64,000 bases of DNA from Aeromicrobium sp. Root344 (GTDB lineage Bacteria; Actinomycetota; Actinomycetes; Propionibacteriales; Nocardioidaceae), in the NCBI RefSeq assembly GCF_001425755.1, contig NZ_LMDH01000001.1:189619-253618 (forward strand). Direction: 5' to 3'. How positions within the stretch are numbered: the stretch's first letter is position 1; each line of letters begins with the position of its first letter. Shown here one piece after another: positions 8,217 to 16,044 of the stretch. The position numbers and the translations under genes are program-made. A model generated the notes under the pieces. The model made no database searches. It was not told the origin of the DNA and saw nothing but the letters and a program-made list of their open reading frames with translations.

Positions 8217-9554
8217 GTGCAGAACATCCTTGATGCCATCCAGGCCGGCGACACCTCTTCTGAGGACTTCGCCAACATCGAGCTCCCCCAGACCTACAAG
8301 GGGATCACGGTCCACAAGGACGAGGTCGGCATGTTCGAGGGCCTCGCGAGCCGCGACAAGGACCCGCGCAAGAGCCTGCACCTCGACGACGTCCCCATCC
8401 CCGAGCTCGCGCCCGGCGAGGCGCTCGTGGCCGTCATGGCGAGTGCGATCAACTACAACACCGTGTGGACCTCGATCTTCGAGCCGGTCTCCACGTTCGG
8501 CTTCCTCGAGCGCTACGGCCGCCTGAGCGAGTACACCAAGCGCCACGACCTGCCCTATCACGTGGTCGGCTCCGACCTCGCCGGCGTCGTGCTGCGGGTC
8601 GGGCCCGGCGTCAACAAGTGGAAGCCCGGCCGTGAGGTCGTCGCACACTGCCTGTCGGTCGAGCTCGAGGCACCCGACGGCCACAACGACACGATGATGG
8701 ACCCCGAGCAGCGCATCTGGGGCTTCGAGACCAACTTCGGCGGGCTCGCCGAGCTCGCGATCGTCAAGGCCAACCAGCTCATGCCCAAGCCCGACCACCT
8801 CACGTGGGAGGAGGCGGCGAGCCCCGGTCTCGTCAACTCCACGGCGTACCGGCAGCTCGTGTCCACCAACGGCGCCAACATGAAGCAGGGCGACACGGTC
8901 CTGATCTGGGGCGCCTCCGGCGGCCTCGGCTCGTACGCGACGCAGTTCGCGCTCAACGGTGGCGCGACTCCGGTCTGCGTCGTCTCCTCGCCCGAGAAGG
9001 CCGAGATCGTCCGCAAGATGGGCGCCGAGCTCGTCATCGACCGTTCCGCCGAGGGCTACAAGTTCTGGAAGGACGAGAACACCCAGGACCCCAAGGAGTG
9101 GCAGCGCTTCGGCAAGAAGATCCGTGAGCTCACCGGCGGCGACGACCCCGACATCGTCTTCGAGCACCCGGGCCGCGAGACGTTCGGCGCCAGCGTCTAC
9201 GTCGCGCGCAAGGGCGGCACCATCGTGACCTGCGCCTCGACATCGGGCTACATGCACCAGTACGACAACCGCTACCTCTGGATGAACCTCAAGCGGATCG
9301 TCAGCTCGCACTTCGCCAACTACCGCGAGTCGTGGGAGGCCAACAAGCTGATCGACAAGGGCCTGATCCACCCCACGGTCTCCCGTGTCTATCCCCTCGC
9401 CGAGACCGGCCAGGCCGCGCTCGACGTGCACCACAACCTGCACCAGGGCAAGGTCGGCGTGCTGTGCCTGGCACCCGAGGAGGGCCTCGGAGTCCGCGAC
9501 GCCGACAAGCGCGCCCTGCACATCGACAAGATCAATCGGTTCCGAGGCGTCTGA
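8217..9554 (+). CDS. ccr: Crotonyl-CoA carboxylase/reductase
   Basis: 445 residues, normal for Ccr. It is a medium-chain dehydrogenase/reductase with an N-terminal catalytic domain and a Rossmann domain (VLIWGASGGLGSYATQFA, about 229-246). The family-specific lid and CO2-pocket sequences are recognisable (WTSIFEPVSTFGFLERYG; the Phe and His around FEHPGRETFGAS). It reductively carboxylates crotonyl-CoA to ethylmalonyl-CoA with NADPH and CO2, the key step of the ethylmalonyl-CoA pathway and a route to C4 extender units. It starts with GTG, 8 bases after AAGGA; an ATG at 8212 is out of frame. A palindrome on its -10 element is shared with the thiolase and ecm promoters. Confidence 0.95.
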   Translation: MQNILDAIQAGDTSSEDFANIELPQTYKGITVHKDEVGMFEGLASRDKDPRKSLHLDDVPIPELAPGEALVAVMASAINYNTVWTSIFEPVSTFGFLERYGRLSEYTKRHDLPYHVVGSDLAGVVLRVGPGVNKWKPGREVVAHCLSVELEAPDGHNDTMMDPEQRIWGFETNFGGLAELAIVKANQLMPKPDHLTWEEAASPGLVNSTAYRQLVSTNGANMKQGDTVLIWGASGGLGSYATQFALNGGATPVCVVSSPEKAEIVRKMGAELVIDRSAEGYKFWKDENTQDPKEWQRFGKKIRELTGGDDPDIVFEHPGRETFGASVYVARKGGTIVTCASTSGYMHQYDNRYLWMNLKRIVSSHFANYRESWEANKLIDKGLIHPTVSRVYPLAETGQAALDVHHNLHQGKVGVLCLAPEEGLGVRDADKRALHIDKINRFRGV

Positions 9555-9600
9555 CGCCTCGTCCAAGCAGCCGGTCCGGTCCCCTGCGTGGGGCCGGATC
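9544..9600 (+). terminator. Two hairpins after ccr
   Basis: GAGGCGT/ACGCCTC (9544-9560) encloses the ccr stop codon. A second, imperfect hairpin CCGGTCCCC/GGGGCCGG (with a G-U pair, loop TGCGT) lies at about 9576-9597. Together they probably end the ccr transcript; there is no T-tract. Confidence 0.5.
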
Positions 9601-9679
9601 GGCCGTGTCGATGCGCCTTTCCGGCGGGTAAGGTGGACCCCGCACCTGACAACCCCTCTCTTTCACGAATGGGAACAGC

Positions 9680-10891
9680 ATGTCCGACCAGTCCGGATTG
9701 TCCATCTTCGACGCCGCCGAGAAGTCCGGCGACGCTTCCTTCCCGCTCGCCCGCCGCGGCGGCTACGACAGTGACGCCGTCGATGCCTGGGTCCGCACGC
9801 AGTCTGCCGAGTTCCAAAAGGCCGCCGACAGCCTCAAGGCCGTCCAGTCCGAGAACGAGAACCTCCGCGACCTGATCGAGAAGCTCAAGGACCGCGTCGA
9901 GGCCGTCGAGAAGCCGACCTACACCGGTCTCGGCAACCACGCGGCGCAGCTGCTCGGCCTCGCCGAGCAGGAGGCCGAGGACGTACGCAACCGCGCCGTG
10001 CGCGAGGCCGACGAGCTCGTCAAGAAGGCCGAGGAGGAGGCGGCGATCGTGCGCGCCACCGCCAACCACGAGGCCGAGGAGATGCGCGGCCGCGCCGTCA
10101 TCGAGCTCGAGGAGAAGCGCAAGCAGCTCCTCGAGGACGCCGAGGCGATGCACGCCGACGCGATCGCCCACACCGAGGACCTCCGTGCGCACGCCGAGCG
10201 CGAGGCCGCGCAGGTCAAGCTCGCCGCCGAGCAAGAGGCCCAGAACATGCGCCTCGGTGCGACCCGCGAGGTCGAGCAGGCCCGCGCCGCCGCCGACCGC
10301 GAGGTCACCGAGGCCCGCCGCGTGTTGGCCGTCGAGAAGGAGCGGCTCGCCCGCGAGGCCTCCGAGAACCATGCGTCGGCGACCGAGCAGACCGCCAAGC
10401 TCGTCAAGGACGCCGAGACTCGCGCCAAGGCCGCCGACGACCGGGCGCGCGACATCATGGACCAGGCTGCCAAGGCCCGCGACGCCGCGAGCGCCGAGGC
10501 CTCCCGCCTGCTCGACAACGCCAAGGCCGAGGCTTCGCAGCTGGTCTCCGGCGCGAGCGCCGAGGCGCAGCACATCCGGGTCAGCGCGACGACCGACGCC
10601 GAGCGCCAGACCCGGGTCCTGCGGGCCGAGGTCGAGGAGCTGCAGCGCAAGCGCGACGGCATCATGGCACAGATGGGTCAGCTGCGTGACATCGTCTCGA
10701 CGTTCGCACCGACCGCCGTCAAGGACAGCGGGGCCAAGGACAAGGTCGAGCCCAAGGCTGAGGACAAGCCGGCACCGGACGAGGCCAAGGCCGAGCAGCC
10801 CAAGGCTGAGGCACCCGCCGAGGCGAAGGGCGACGAGCCCGCTCCCGCCGAGGCCGACGCCGACGAGTCCGTCGAGGAGAAGACGAGCTAG
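9680..10891 (+). CDS. DivIVA-like long coiled-coil protein, Scy/FilP-like by position
   Basis: 403 residues. A short N-terminal motif FPLARRGGYDSDAVDAWV (about residues 21-38) is DivIVA-like. A coiled coil rich in Ala, Glu, Arg and Lys runs from about residue 45 to 345, with periodic AEREA/AEQEA heptads, and ends in an acidic Ala-Pro-Glu-Lys tail. In Streptomyces coelicolor the cytoskeletal genes filP and scy (SCO5396, SCO5397) lie directly next to the epimerase-thiolase-meaB genes (SCO5398-5400), so the position here suggests the same family. Predicted role: polar or cortical scaffold for growth or division. The function in this organism is inferred from synteny and architecture. Confidence 0.75.
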   Translation: MSDQSGLSIFDAAEKSGDASFPLARRGGYDSDAVDAWVRTQSAEFQKAADSLKAVQSENENLRDLIEKLKDRVEAVEKPTYTGLGNHAAQLLGLAEQEAEDVRNRAVREADELVKKAEEEAAIVRATANHEAEEMRGRAVIELEEKRKQLLEDAEAMHADAIAHTEDLRAHAEREAAQVKLAAEQEAQNMRLGATREVEQARAAADREVTEARRVLAVEKERLAREASENHASATEQTAKLVKDAETRAKAADDRARDIMDQAAKARDAASAEASRLLDNAKAEASQLVSGASAEAQHIRVSATTDAERQTRVLRAEVEELQRKRDGIMAQMGQLRDIVSTFAPTAVKDSGAKDKVEPKAEDKPAPDEAKAEQPKAEAPAEAKGDEPAPAEADADESVEEKTS

Positions 10892-11674
10892 CTAGCGCGG
10901 CACATCCTTGAACGCGGCGACCGTGCGGTCGCGGTAGGCCGAGGAGTCGGCGCGCTCCATCGGGCCGTCCCAGGTGTCTGGCAACGGCACCGGGACACCC
11001 GGCGCGAGCTTGCGGGTGATCTCGTCGAGCGCGCGCTCGGAGTCCCCGACCCACAGGTGCTTGGCCCCCTCGACCGCGATGACCTCTGCCTGCGGGATGG
11101 CGGCGAAGCGCTCGCGCGCCTCAGGCGGCTGCAGGTAGTCGTCGTGCTCCGGGACCAGGGCGGTGAGCGGCTTGCCGGATGCCGCCCACGCGGCGAGGTG
11201 CTCCGGCGTGGAGAAGCGCAAGGGCGGCGAGAGAAGCACGGCGCCCTCGACGGTCGGCTCGAGGCCGTACATCAAGGTGAGGTCCGTGCCGAACGACCAG
11301 CCGACGAGCCACACGTGCGGCAGCTCGGCGAACTCGGCGTACTCGACCGCAGCGGCGACGTCGAAGCGCTCGCCGACGGCATGGTCGAACGCTCCCCCGC
11401 TGGTGCCCTGCACGCTGGACGTGCCGCGGGTGTTGAACCGCAGCACCGCGATGCCGGCCAGCGCGGGCAGTCGATAGGACGCCTTGCGGAACAGGTGGCT
11501 GTCCATCATGCCGCCGTGTGTCGGCAGCGGGTGCAGGCAGATCATGGTGGCGACCGGGTCGCGGTCGGGCGGCAGTGCCAGCTCGCCGACCAGGCTCAGC
11601 CCGTCGGCGGTCTCCAACGTGATCTGCTCGCGGCGGGCGGGCAGCACGGAGTTGCCGCGGATCTTCTCGGTCAT
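10892..11674 (-). CDS. Alpha/beta hydrolase
   Basis: 260 residues with the alpha/beta-hydrolase order: oxyanion-hole HPLPTHGG (about 48-55), the nucleophile elbow GWSFG with Ser near residue 127, an Asp candidate in PEHDD (about 195) and a late His in GAKHLWVGD (about 226). It resembles the actinobacterial KANL3/Tex30-like or YghX-like hydrolases that act on esters; the substrate is unknown. The stop codon abuts that of the coiled-coil gene on the other strand with no gap, so transcripts may interfere. A Zn-ribbon protein gene ends 7 bases before its start on the same strand, indicating an operon. Confidence 0.85.
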   Translation of the reverse strand: MTEKIRGNSVLPARREQITLETADGLSLVGELALPPDRDPVATMICLHPLPTHGGMMDSHLFRKASYRLPALAGIAVLRFNTRGTSSVQGTSGGAFDHAVGERFDVAAAVEYAEFAELPHVWLVGWSFGTDLTLMYGLEPTVEGAVLLSPPLRFSTPEHLAAWAASGKPLTALVPEHDDYLQPPEARERFAAIPQAEVIAVEGAKHLWVGDSERALDEITRKLAPGVPVPLPDTWDGPMERADSSAYRDRTVAAFKDVPR

Positions 11675-11681
11675 GGGAGTC

Positions 11682-11951
11682 CTAGTGCTTCCTGGCCCAG
11701 CAGGCCGTGTGCCAGTGCCGGCGCTCGTCGATCGCGGCTTCGCTCAGCAGCGCCTTCTGGACCGGCCACGCGACGACATGCGGCGTCGCCGGGCGGATCA
11801 GCTGGTCGCAGCCCGGGCAGCGGTAGTCCTTGGCGGCCCCGGAGCCGCGGAGCTGTCGTACGTACCACGAGCCGTCGGCCTTGTGCTCGACCTGCTCGGT
11901 GGGCGTCCGCAACGGCGGGTGCGCACGGTGTGCGACGCGACGGCGGGACAT
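11682..11951 (-). CDS. Small zinc-ribbon-like protein
   Basis: 89 residues. A basic N-terminus precedes a probable zinc site made of CPGC (about residues 45-48) and HWHTACW (about 79-85), a C-x2-C...H-x4-C arrangement. Short proteins with the RCPGC...RHWH pattern are conserved in actinobacteria, often under the misleading name ATP/GTP-binding protein. The gene lies between a membrane protein (9-base gap) and a hydrolase (7-base gap), so all three probably form an operon. No function is established. Confidence 0.7.
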   Translation of the reverse strand: MSRRRVAHRAHPPLRTPTEQVEHKADGSWYVRQLRGSGAAKDYRCPGCDQLIRPATPHVVAWPVQKALLSEAAIDERRHWHTACWARKH

Positions 11952-11960
11952 GCCTCCAGT

Positions 11961-12311
11961 CTACGGAGCGCTGCAGTAGCGGCGGATCCAGCCTTCGTGG
12001 GCGCTGGTCGCCTTGATCGCCTGGTCGAGGGTCAGCACGGAGACGTCGCGCCGGCCGTCCCGCTGGAACAGCACGACGTCGGTCAGCGTGGGCTTGTCGC
12101 TGCACGAGAGCCCCGCGGACTCCTGGGCCGACACGGCGGTCGACAGCGCGGTCTCGGCGCTCTTGCTGTCCAGGACGATCGACGACGAGGTGCCGTAGCG
12201 GCTCGAGAACGACGAGATCGCGACGTAACCGAGGATCAGCGCGACTGCACACAGCAGCGCGAGCCTGCGCACTGCGCGCGCAGCGACGAACACCAGCGAC
12301 GTGCTGATCAT
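11961..12311 (-). CDS. Small membrane-anchored or secreted protein
   Basis: 116 residues. An N-terminal helix (LALLCAVALILGYVAISSF, about 17-35) acts as signal anchor, followed by an extracytoplasmic part with two Cys residues (LSCSDKP and RRYCSAP) that could form a disulfide. The ATG follows an AGGAG-type ribosome site. First gene of the operon with the zinc-ribbon protein and hydrolase. I do not recognise the family. Confidence 0.6.
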   Translation of the reverse strand: MISTSLVFVAARAVRRLALLCAVALILGYVAISSFSSRYGTSSSIVLDSKSAETALSTAVSAQESAGLSCSDKPTLTDVVLFQRDGRRDVSVLTLDQAIKATSAHEGWIRRYCSAP

Positions 12312-12422
12312 CGTGGCTCCTGTCCGCGTACCCCTCTGGACAGAGCAACGAGGTGATCACCCCGTGGTTATCGGCAGCGCGCGAAAAAGAACTTTCGCCG
12401 GTATGCCGTAACTTTTCGCTGG

Positions 12423-13616
12423 TCAGTACGTGTGGAAGCCCGCCCCGGTCTTGCGGCCGAGCTTTCCGTCAGCGACCACCTGCTGCAAGGTCGGTGCCGG
12501 CAGCCAGCCCGCGTGCCCGAACGTGCTGACGAGAGACTCCTGGATCGCCAAGGACACGTCGTTGCCGACGACGTCGAGCAGCTCGAACGGTCCCATCGGG
12601 AGCTTGGTCGCCTTCATGGCGTCGTCGATCTCCGTCAGCGAGCCCCCGTCAGCTTCGTGGAGCTTGACGGCGTCGTTGAGGTAGGGGAACAGCAGCGCGT
12701 TGACGATGAAGCCCGCTCGGTCACCGCACGACACCGGGTGCTTGCCGGTCGACAGGCACAGCGCGCGCACGGTCTCGGCGACCTCCGGCGTGGTCTCGTC
12801 GGCGGTCACGACCTCGACGAGCTTCATGACCGGCGCGGGGTTGAAGAAGTGCATGCCGATGACATCCTGCGGGCGCGAGGTCACCGCCGCGCAGGCCGTG
12901 ATCGAGAGCGACGACGTCGTGGTCGCCAGGATCGCGCCAGGCTTGGCGATGCGGTCGAGGTCGCGGAACAGCTCGAGCTTGATCTCAAGATCCTCGGCGA
13001 TCGCCTCGACGATGATGTCGGCGCCGGCGAGGGCTTCGCGCTCGGTCGAGCCGCTGAGCCGGCCGAGCACGGCCGACTTGCCGTCCTCGTCGAGCTTGCC
13101 GCGCGAGATGGCCTTGTCGAGGCTCTTGGCGATGCGAGCCTGGACACCATCGAGCTTGTCGGCGCTGCGGCCGACGTAGACGACGTCGTAGCCCGCCTTG
13201 GCGAAGACCTCGACGATGCCGGAGGCCATCGTGCCGGTGCCGACGACCCCGACGGTCTCGATCTCGTGGCGCAGCTGAGGAGAGTCGACCTCGTCGTCGC
13301 CCACGGCCTGCGCGAACGTCGTGCTGTCGGCGGCCATCTGGGTCAGGATGCTCACGGGCTGGTGCAGCTCGTCGCCGGTCTCGGCGTAGAGCTTCTCCAG
13401 GCCGGTCGCGACGGTCTGCGGGCCGAGCGCGTCGATCAGCGCCAACGGGCCGATCGGGTAGCCGCAGCCGAACCGCATCGCGGCGTCGATGTCGTCATGG
13501 GTCGCATAGCCGCTCTCGTACATCGTGGCAGCGTGGTTGAGGTAGGGCAGCAGCAACGTGCGCGCGATGTCGGCGGCGGTGTCGCTCGCGCCCAGTCTCT
13601 CGACGATTTCCTGCAT
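12423..13616 (-). CDS. 3-hydroxyacyl-CoA dehydrogenase with an extra N-terminal 3HCDH_C-like domain
   Basis: 397 residues. The NAD-binding domain (GVVGTGTMASG, about 123-133) and the C-terminal dimer domain (DRAGFIVNALLFPYLNDAV, PMGPFELLDVVG) are standard for 3-hydroxybutyryl-CoA dehydrogenase; catalytic HFFNPAP is present. About 110 residues before the Rossmann fold resemble a second copy of the C-terminal domain (LLLPYLNHAATMYESG, YPIGPLALIDALG), giving the order C-N-C. It would oxidise or reduce 3-hydroxybutyryl-CoA, a step between thiolase and Ccr. The start follows AGGAG by 5 bases; a longer upstream frame is not coding. A weaker copy of the regulon palindrome lies in its leader. Confidence 0.9.
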   Translation of the reverse strand: MQEIVERLGASDTAADIARTLLLPYLNHAATMYESGYATHDDIDAAMRFGCGYPIGPLALIDALGPQTVATGLEKLYAETGDELHQPVSILTQMAADSTTFAQAVGDDEVDSPQLRHEIETVGVVGTGTMASGIVEVFAKAGYDVVYVGRSADKLDGVQARIAKSLDKAISRGKLDEDGKSAVLGRLSGSTEREALAGADIIVEAIAEDLEIKLELFRDLDRIAKPGAILATTTSSLSITACAAVTSRPQDVIGMHFFNPAPVMKLVEVVTADETTPEVAETVRALCLSTGKHPVSCGDRAGFIVNALLFPYLNDAVKLHEADGGSLTEIDDAMKATKLPMGPFELLDVVGNDVSLAIQESLVSTFGHAGWLPAPTLQQVVADGKLGRKTGAGFHTY

Positions 13617-13634
13617 GGCTACTCCTGAGTAATA
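13617..13634. promoter_or_regulatory. Weak GTTAC-N6-GTAAC-like site before the 3-hydroxyacyl-CoA dehydrogenase gene
   Basis: Reads GGCTAC-TCCTGA-GTAATA on the plus strand (TTAC-N6-GTAG on the gene strand). It lies between a candidate -10 (TAGTCT, minus strand, about 13652) and the start codon, overlapping the ribosome site. Weakest of the four related sites. Confidence 0.3.
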
Positions 13635-13686
13635 AGCGGGTCGTGTCAGACTAACCTGACCGTGCCGCTGGCTCCATGGGAGAACG

Positions 13687-14082
13687 ATGAAACGACGTAT
13701 GACGATGGTTACAGCCATCGTGGGCCTTGCTCTGCTAGGGCTCGGGGCCTGCGGTACGAGCGACGATCCGGCCGACAAGCCGACGGCGACCGAGACGACG
13801 GCGAGCAGCAGCCCGTCGGCTCCGACCTCCGAGCCGACCGACGATGCCTCGTCCGCGCTCTCCGGTGACTGGCACGACGTCGACGCCAAGTGGGTCGTGC
13901 ACTTCCACGACGACGGGACTTACGTCGAGGACTTCGAGGGCGTCAAGGACTTCCGCGTCGGCACCTATGCGGTCGACGGCGCGACGGTGTCGCTGATCGG
14001 TGACGACGGCAACACCGACAAGGGCACGATCGAGGGCGACACCCTCGTGTTCAAGCTCGGCACGCTGACGAGGATGAGTTGA
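13687..14082 (+). CDS. Small lipoprotein
   Basis: 131 residues with a lipoprotein signal (MKRR, hydrophobic core, lipobox LGAC; Cys about 22). A Ser/Thr/Pro linker and a compact C-terminal domain follow ([21 protein letters not shown], then DGATVSLIG). The latter resembles the beta-sheet domains of small lipocalin-like or META-like lipoproteins, weakly. GGGAG lies 5 bases before the ATG. The stop overlaps the start of nucS, which is unusual for a repair gene. Confidence 0.75.
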   Translation: MKRRMTMVTAIVGLALLGLGACGTSDDPADKPTATETTASSSPSAPTSEPTDDASSALSGDWHDVDAKWVVHFHDDGTYVEDFEGVKDFRVGTYAVDGATVSLIGDDGNTDKGTIEGDTLVFKLGTLTRMS

Positions 14083-14756
14083 GGATCGTCATCGCGCGGT
14101 GCCAGGTCGACTACGCCGGCCGGCTCGCCGCCCATCTCCCGCTCGCCACCCGCCTGATCATGGTCAAGAACGACGGATCGGTGCTGATCCACTCCGACGG
14201 CGGCTCCTACAAGCCGCTCAACTGGATGAGCCCGCCGTGCACGCTGCGCGAAGGCCTCGCCGACGACGGCGTGACCGAGTGGACCGTCACGGCCGGCAAG
14301 ACCGACGACACCCTGCGGATCCGCATCGAAGAGGTGCTGCACGACTCGGCGCACGAGCTCGGGATCGACCCCGGGCTGCAGAAGGACGGCGTCGAGAAGC
14401 ACCTGCAGGAGCTGCTCGCCGAGCACACCACGGCCCTCGGGCCCGGCATGAGCCTCGTGCGCCGCGAGTTCATGACCGCGATCGGCCCCGTCGACCTGCT
14501 GTGCAAGGACGGCTCCAACGGCTCCGTCGCGGTCGAGATCAAGCGTCGCGGCGACATCGACGGGGTCGAGCAGCTGACTCGCTACCTCGAGCTCATGAAT
14601 CGCGATCCGTCATTGCGCCCGGTGCGCGGCATCTTCGCGGCGCAGGAGATCAAGCCCCAGGCCCGCACGCTCGCGACGGATCGCGGCATCGAGTGCGTCG
14701 TCGTCAACTACGACGAGCTGCGCGGCATCGACGACCCCTCGCTGCGCCTGTTCTAG
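14079..14756 (+). CDS. nucS: NucS/EndoMS mismatch-specific endonuclease
   Basis: 225 residues. The N-terminal [15 protein letters not shown] and the nuclease core DLLCKDG...[24 protein letters not shown] (catalytic Asp and Glu-x-Lys) are diagnostic of NucS. In actinobacteria, which lack MutS/MutL, it cleaves both strands at mismatches and acts with the sliding clamp; the C-terminal Leu-Phe rich end (SLRLF) fits the clamp-binding tail. The TTG start overlaps the preceding lipoprotein stop (TTGA) and is preceded by GAGGA. The same gene lies near the epimerase and thiolase genes in mycobacteria, so its position is conserved. Confidence 0.95.
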   Translation: MRIVIARCQVDYAGRLAAHLPLATRLIMVKNDGSVLIHSDGGSYKPLNWMSPPCTLREGLADDGVTEWTVTAGKTDDTLRIRIEEVLHDSAHELGIDPGLQKDGVEKHLQELLAEHTTALGPGMSLVRREFMTAIGPVDLLCKDGSNGSVAVEIKRRGDIDGVEQLTRYLELMNRDPSLRPVRGIFAAQEIKPQARTLATDRGIECVVVNYDELRGIDDPSLRLF

Positions 14757-14775
14757 GCTCGACCGGACAGTCGCC

Positions 14776-15189
14776 TCACTGCAAGGGGACGTTGAAGAAC
14801 GTCGTGCCGAGCTGCTCCCAGCGGTCGACCTCGCAGCCATTCGTACGACTGAAGGTCGCGTCGACCTTGTCGCCGTCGTAGGTCCCCTTGACCGTGGCCG
14901 TCTGCGGGCCGCCGTAGAGCTCGGTGCACACCTGGTCCTTGGCGACCGGCTCGAAGACCTTGGCGCCGGCCGTGTCGAGCGCGGCGCACGCCTCGGCAGG
15001 CTGCGGATGGTCTCCCCCGACCGGGTCGCAGCTCAGCCGGTAGGTCTGGGGTTCGGCGCCCTCGGACGCGATGACCGTGATCGTCAGCGTCGTGCCTGCG
15101 GACGACGAGGAGTCGCTCGCGGCGTCCTTGCCGCATGCCGAGAGGGTCGCCGCGAGCACGGCGACCACGACCAGGAGGGCCTTAGGCAC
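14776..15189 (-). CDS. Subtilisin-inhibitor-like (SSI family) lipoprotein
   Basis: 137 residues. Lipoprotein signal with lipobox LSAC (Cys 19), then an SSI-type domain: LSCDPVGGDHPQPAEACAAL, VCTELYGGP and TNGCEVDRW reproduce the cysteine spacing and core of Streptomyces subtilisin inhibitor. Aligned to the reactive loop CPMVY of SSI, this protein has CTELY, putting Glu at the P1 position in place of Met or Lys. Predicted membrane-anchored protease inhibitor; a Glu P1 would suit glutamyl-specific proteases. The GTG start overlaps the ferritin stop by 8 bases, so it is translated from the ferritin mRNA. Confidence 0.82.
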   Translation of the reverse strand: MPKALLVVVAVLAATLSACGKDAASDSSSSAGTTLTITVIASEGAEPQTYRLSCDPVGGDHPQPAEACAALDTAGAKVFEPVAKDQVCTELYGGPQTATVKGTYDGDKVDATFSRTNGCEVDRWEQLGTTFFNVPLQ

Positions 15190-15706
15190 CGGCGACCGGG
15201 GGTGCGGTGGGGTCGCTGCCCGGGCTGGGCTCCTCGCGGGCGACCCAGTCCTCGATGCGCTCGTAGTCGTCCTTGGAGCGCGTGACGACGGCCAACAGGT
15301 CGCTCATCTTGGAGACCTCCTCGACCTGCTCCTTGATGAACCACTGCATGAACTGGTCGGAGGCGAAGTCGTTGTTGTCACGGGCGATGCGGGTCAGCTC
15401 GTTGATCTGCTCGGTGACCCGCTTCTCCTGCGCGAGAGCGGCAGCAACCGGCTCGACGACGTCGGTGAAGTCGACCTTGGGCGCCTCGAGGGCGGGAATG
15501 ACCGGCGTCTCGTCGGCGTCGAGGAGGTACTGGACCATCATCATCGCGTGGTCGCGCTCCTCGAGGGCCTGCTGGTAGAACAGGGCCGCCATCTGCGGCA
15601 TCGTCAGCGCGTCGTAGTAGGTCGCGATCGCGACGTACTGCTGGTGCGCGCCGAACTCGTAGCCGAGCTGTTCGTTGAGCTTGGCGACGAATGCTGGTGC
15701 TGCCAT
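15182..15706 (-). CDS. Ferritin
   Basis: 174 residues, non-haem ferritin four-helix bundle. Diiron-site residues fit: Glu in LGYEFGAHQQY, the ExxH in EERDHA, and Glu/Gln in helices C and D (QWFIKEQVEE). It oxidises ferrous iron and stores it. The extended tail DPTAPPVAGA is typical of actinobacterial members. An iron-repressor-like box lies about 22-40 bases upstream of the start, shared with a divergent small gene. In mycobacteria ferritin (bfrB) is activated by IdeR, so the box could act as activator here and repressor on the other side. Confidence 0.92.
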   Translation of the reverse strand: MAAPAFVAKLNEQLGYEFGAHQQYVAIATYYDALTMPQMAALFYQQALEERDHAMMMVQYLLDADETPVIPALEAPKVDFTDVVEPVAAALAQEKRVTEQINELTRIARDNNDFASDQFMQWFIKEQVEEVSKMSDLLAVVTRSKDDYERIEDWVAREEPSPGSDPTAPPVAGA

Positions 15707-15727
15707 GGTCGTGTCCCGTCTCTCGTC

Positions 15728-15746
15728 TTAGGCGAGGCTCACCTCA
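15728..15746. promoter_or_regulatory. IdeR/DtxR iron box between ferritin and a small Cys-rich gene
   Basis: TTAGGCGAGGCTCACCTCA matches the 19-bp IdeR consensus TWAGGTWAGSCTWACCTWA at 15 positions, including both AGG/CCT arms. It lies in the -35 region of the rightward small gene and 22 bases from the leftward ferritin start. Confidence 0.75.
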
Positions 15747-15752
15747 CGCTGA

Positions 15753-15758
15753 TATCCT
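15753..15758 (+). promoter_or_regulatory. Leaderless -10 element of the Cys-rich small gene
   Basis: TATCCT ends 6 bases before the GTG start codon and follows the iron box by 6 bases, so metal-bound repressor would block polymerase. Confidence 0.6.
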
Positions 15759-15764
15759 AGGCCT

Positions 15765-15932
15765 GTGCCCCCGACACCCAAGAAGAAGTGCTGCAGCAGC
15801 AAGCCTGCGTGCAAGCGGTGTCCCATCCTCATGATGAAGAAGGGCACCCTCCCCGAGGGCTACACCGTCAAGAAGCGCAAGCTCGTCAAGGTCAAGAAGA
15901 AGCACAAGACCAAGCACAAGATCGCTGCCTGA
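15765..15932 (+). CDS. 55-residue Cys/Lys-rich protein, probably iron-regulated
   Basis: GTG-initiated, 55 codons, leaderless by its promoter. The N-terminus holds a tight metal-ligand-like cluster KKKCCSSKPACKRCP (four Cys in 11 residues). The rest is extremely basic, ending in runs such as KVKKKHKTKHK. Similar short proteins with a CC-x-SKP-x-CK-x-CP motif exist in other actinobacteria to my recollection, without assigned function. The iron box on its promoter and the adjoining ferritin suggest a role in iron handling, for example metal or nucleic-acid binding when iron is scarce. Not found by length-filtered gene callers. Confidence 0.7.
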   Translation: MPPTPKKKCCSSKPACKRCPILMMKKGTLPEGYTVKKRKLVKVKKKHKTKHKIAA

Positions 15933-16031
15933 GCGGTGGTTCGAGCCTAGGGCACCGGCACCCACGCGACCACGAAGGTGTGGCTGCCCAAAGTCATCCC
16001 TGGGTCGGACGTCGTGCGTCGACCACCTCAC

Positions 16032-16037
16032 TAGGGT
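16032..16037 (+). promoter_or_regulatory. -10 element of the sensor kinase gene
   Basis: TAGGGT ends 7 bases before the ATG at 16045, a leaderless arrangement. The same bases could also act as a weak ribosome site (AGGGTGAG). Confidence 0.45.
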
Positions 16038-16044
16038 GAGTCCC

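Noticed and set aside
12352..12361. Palindrome GGTGATCACC upstream of the small membrane-protein gene
   Set aside because: Only 10 bases, no second copy noticed, and no clear relation to a promoter element.
13687..13710. GGTTAC inside the lipoprotein gene as another regulon site
   Set aside because: The second half-site is missing at N6 and the bases are coding.
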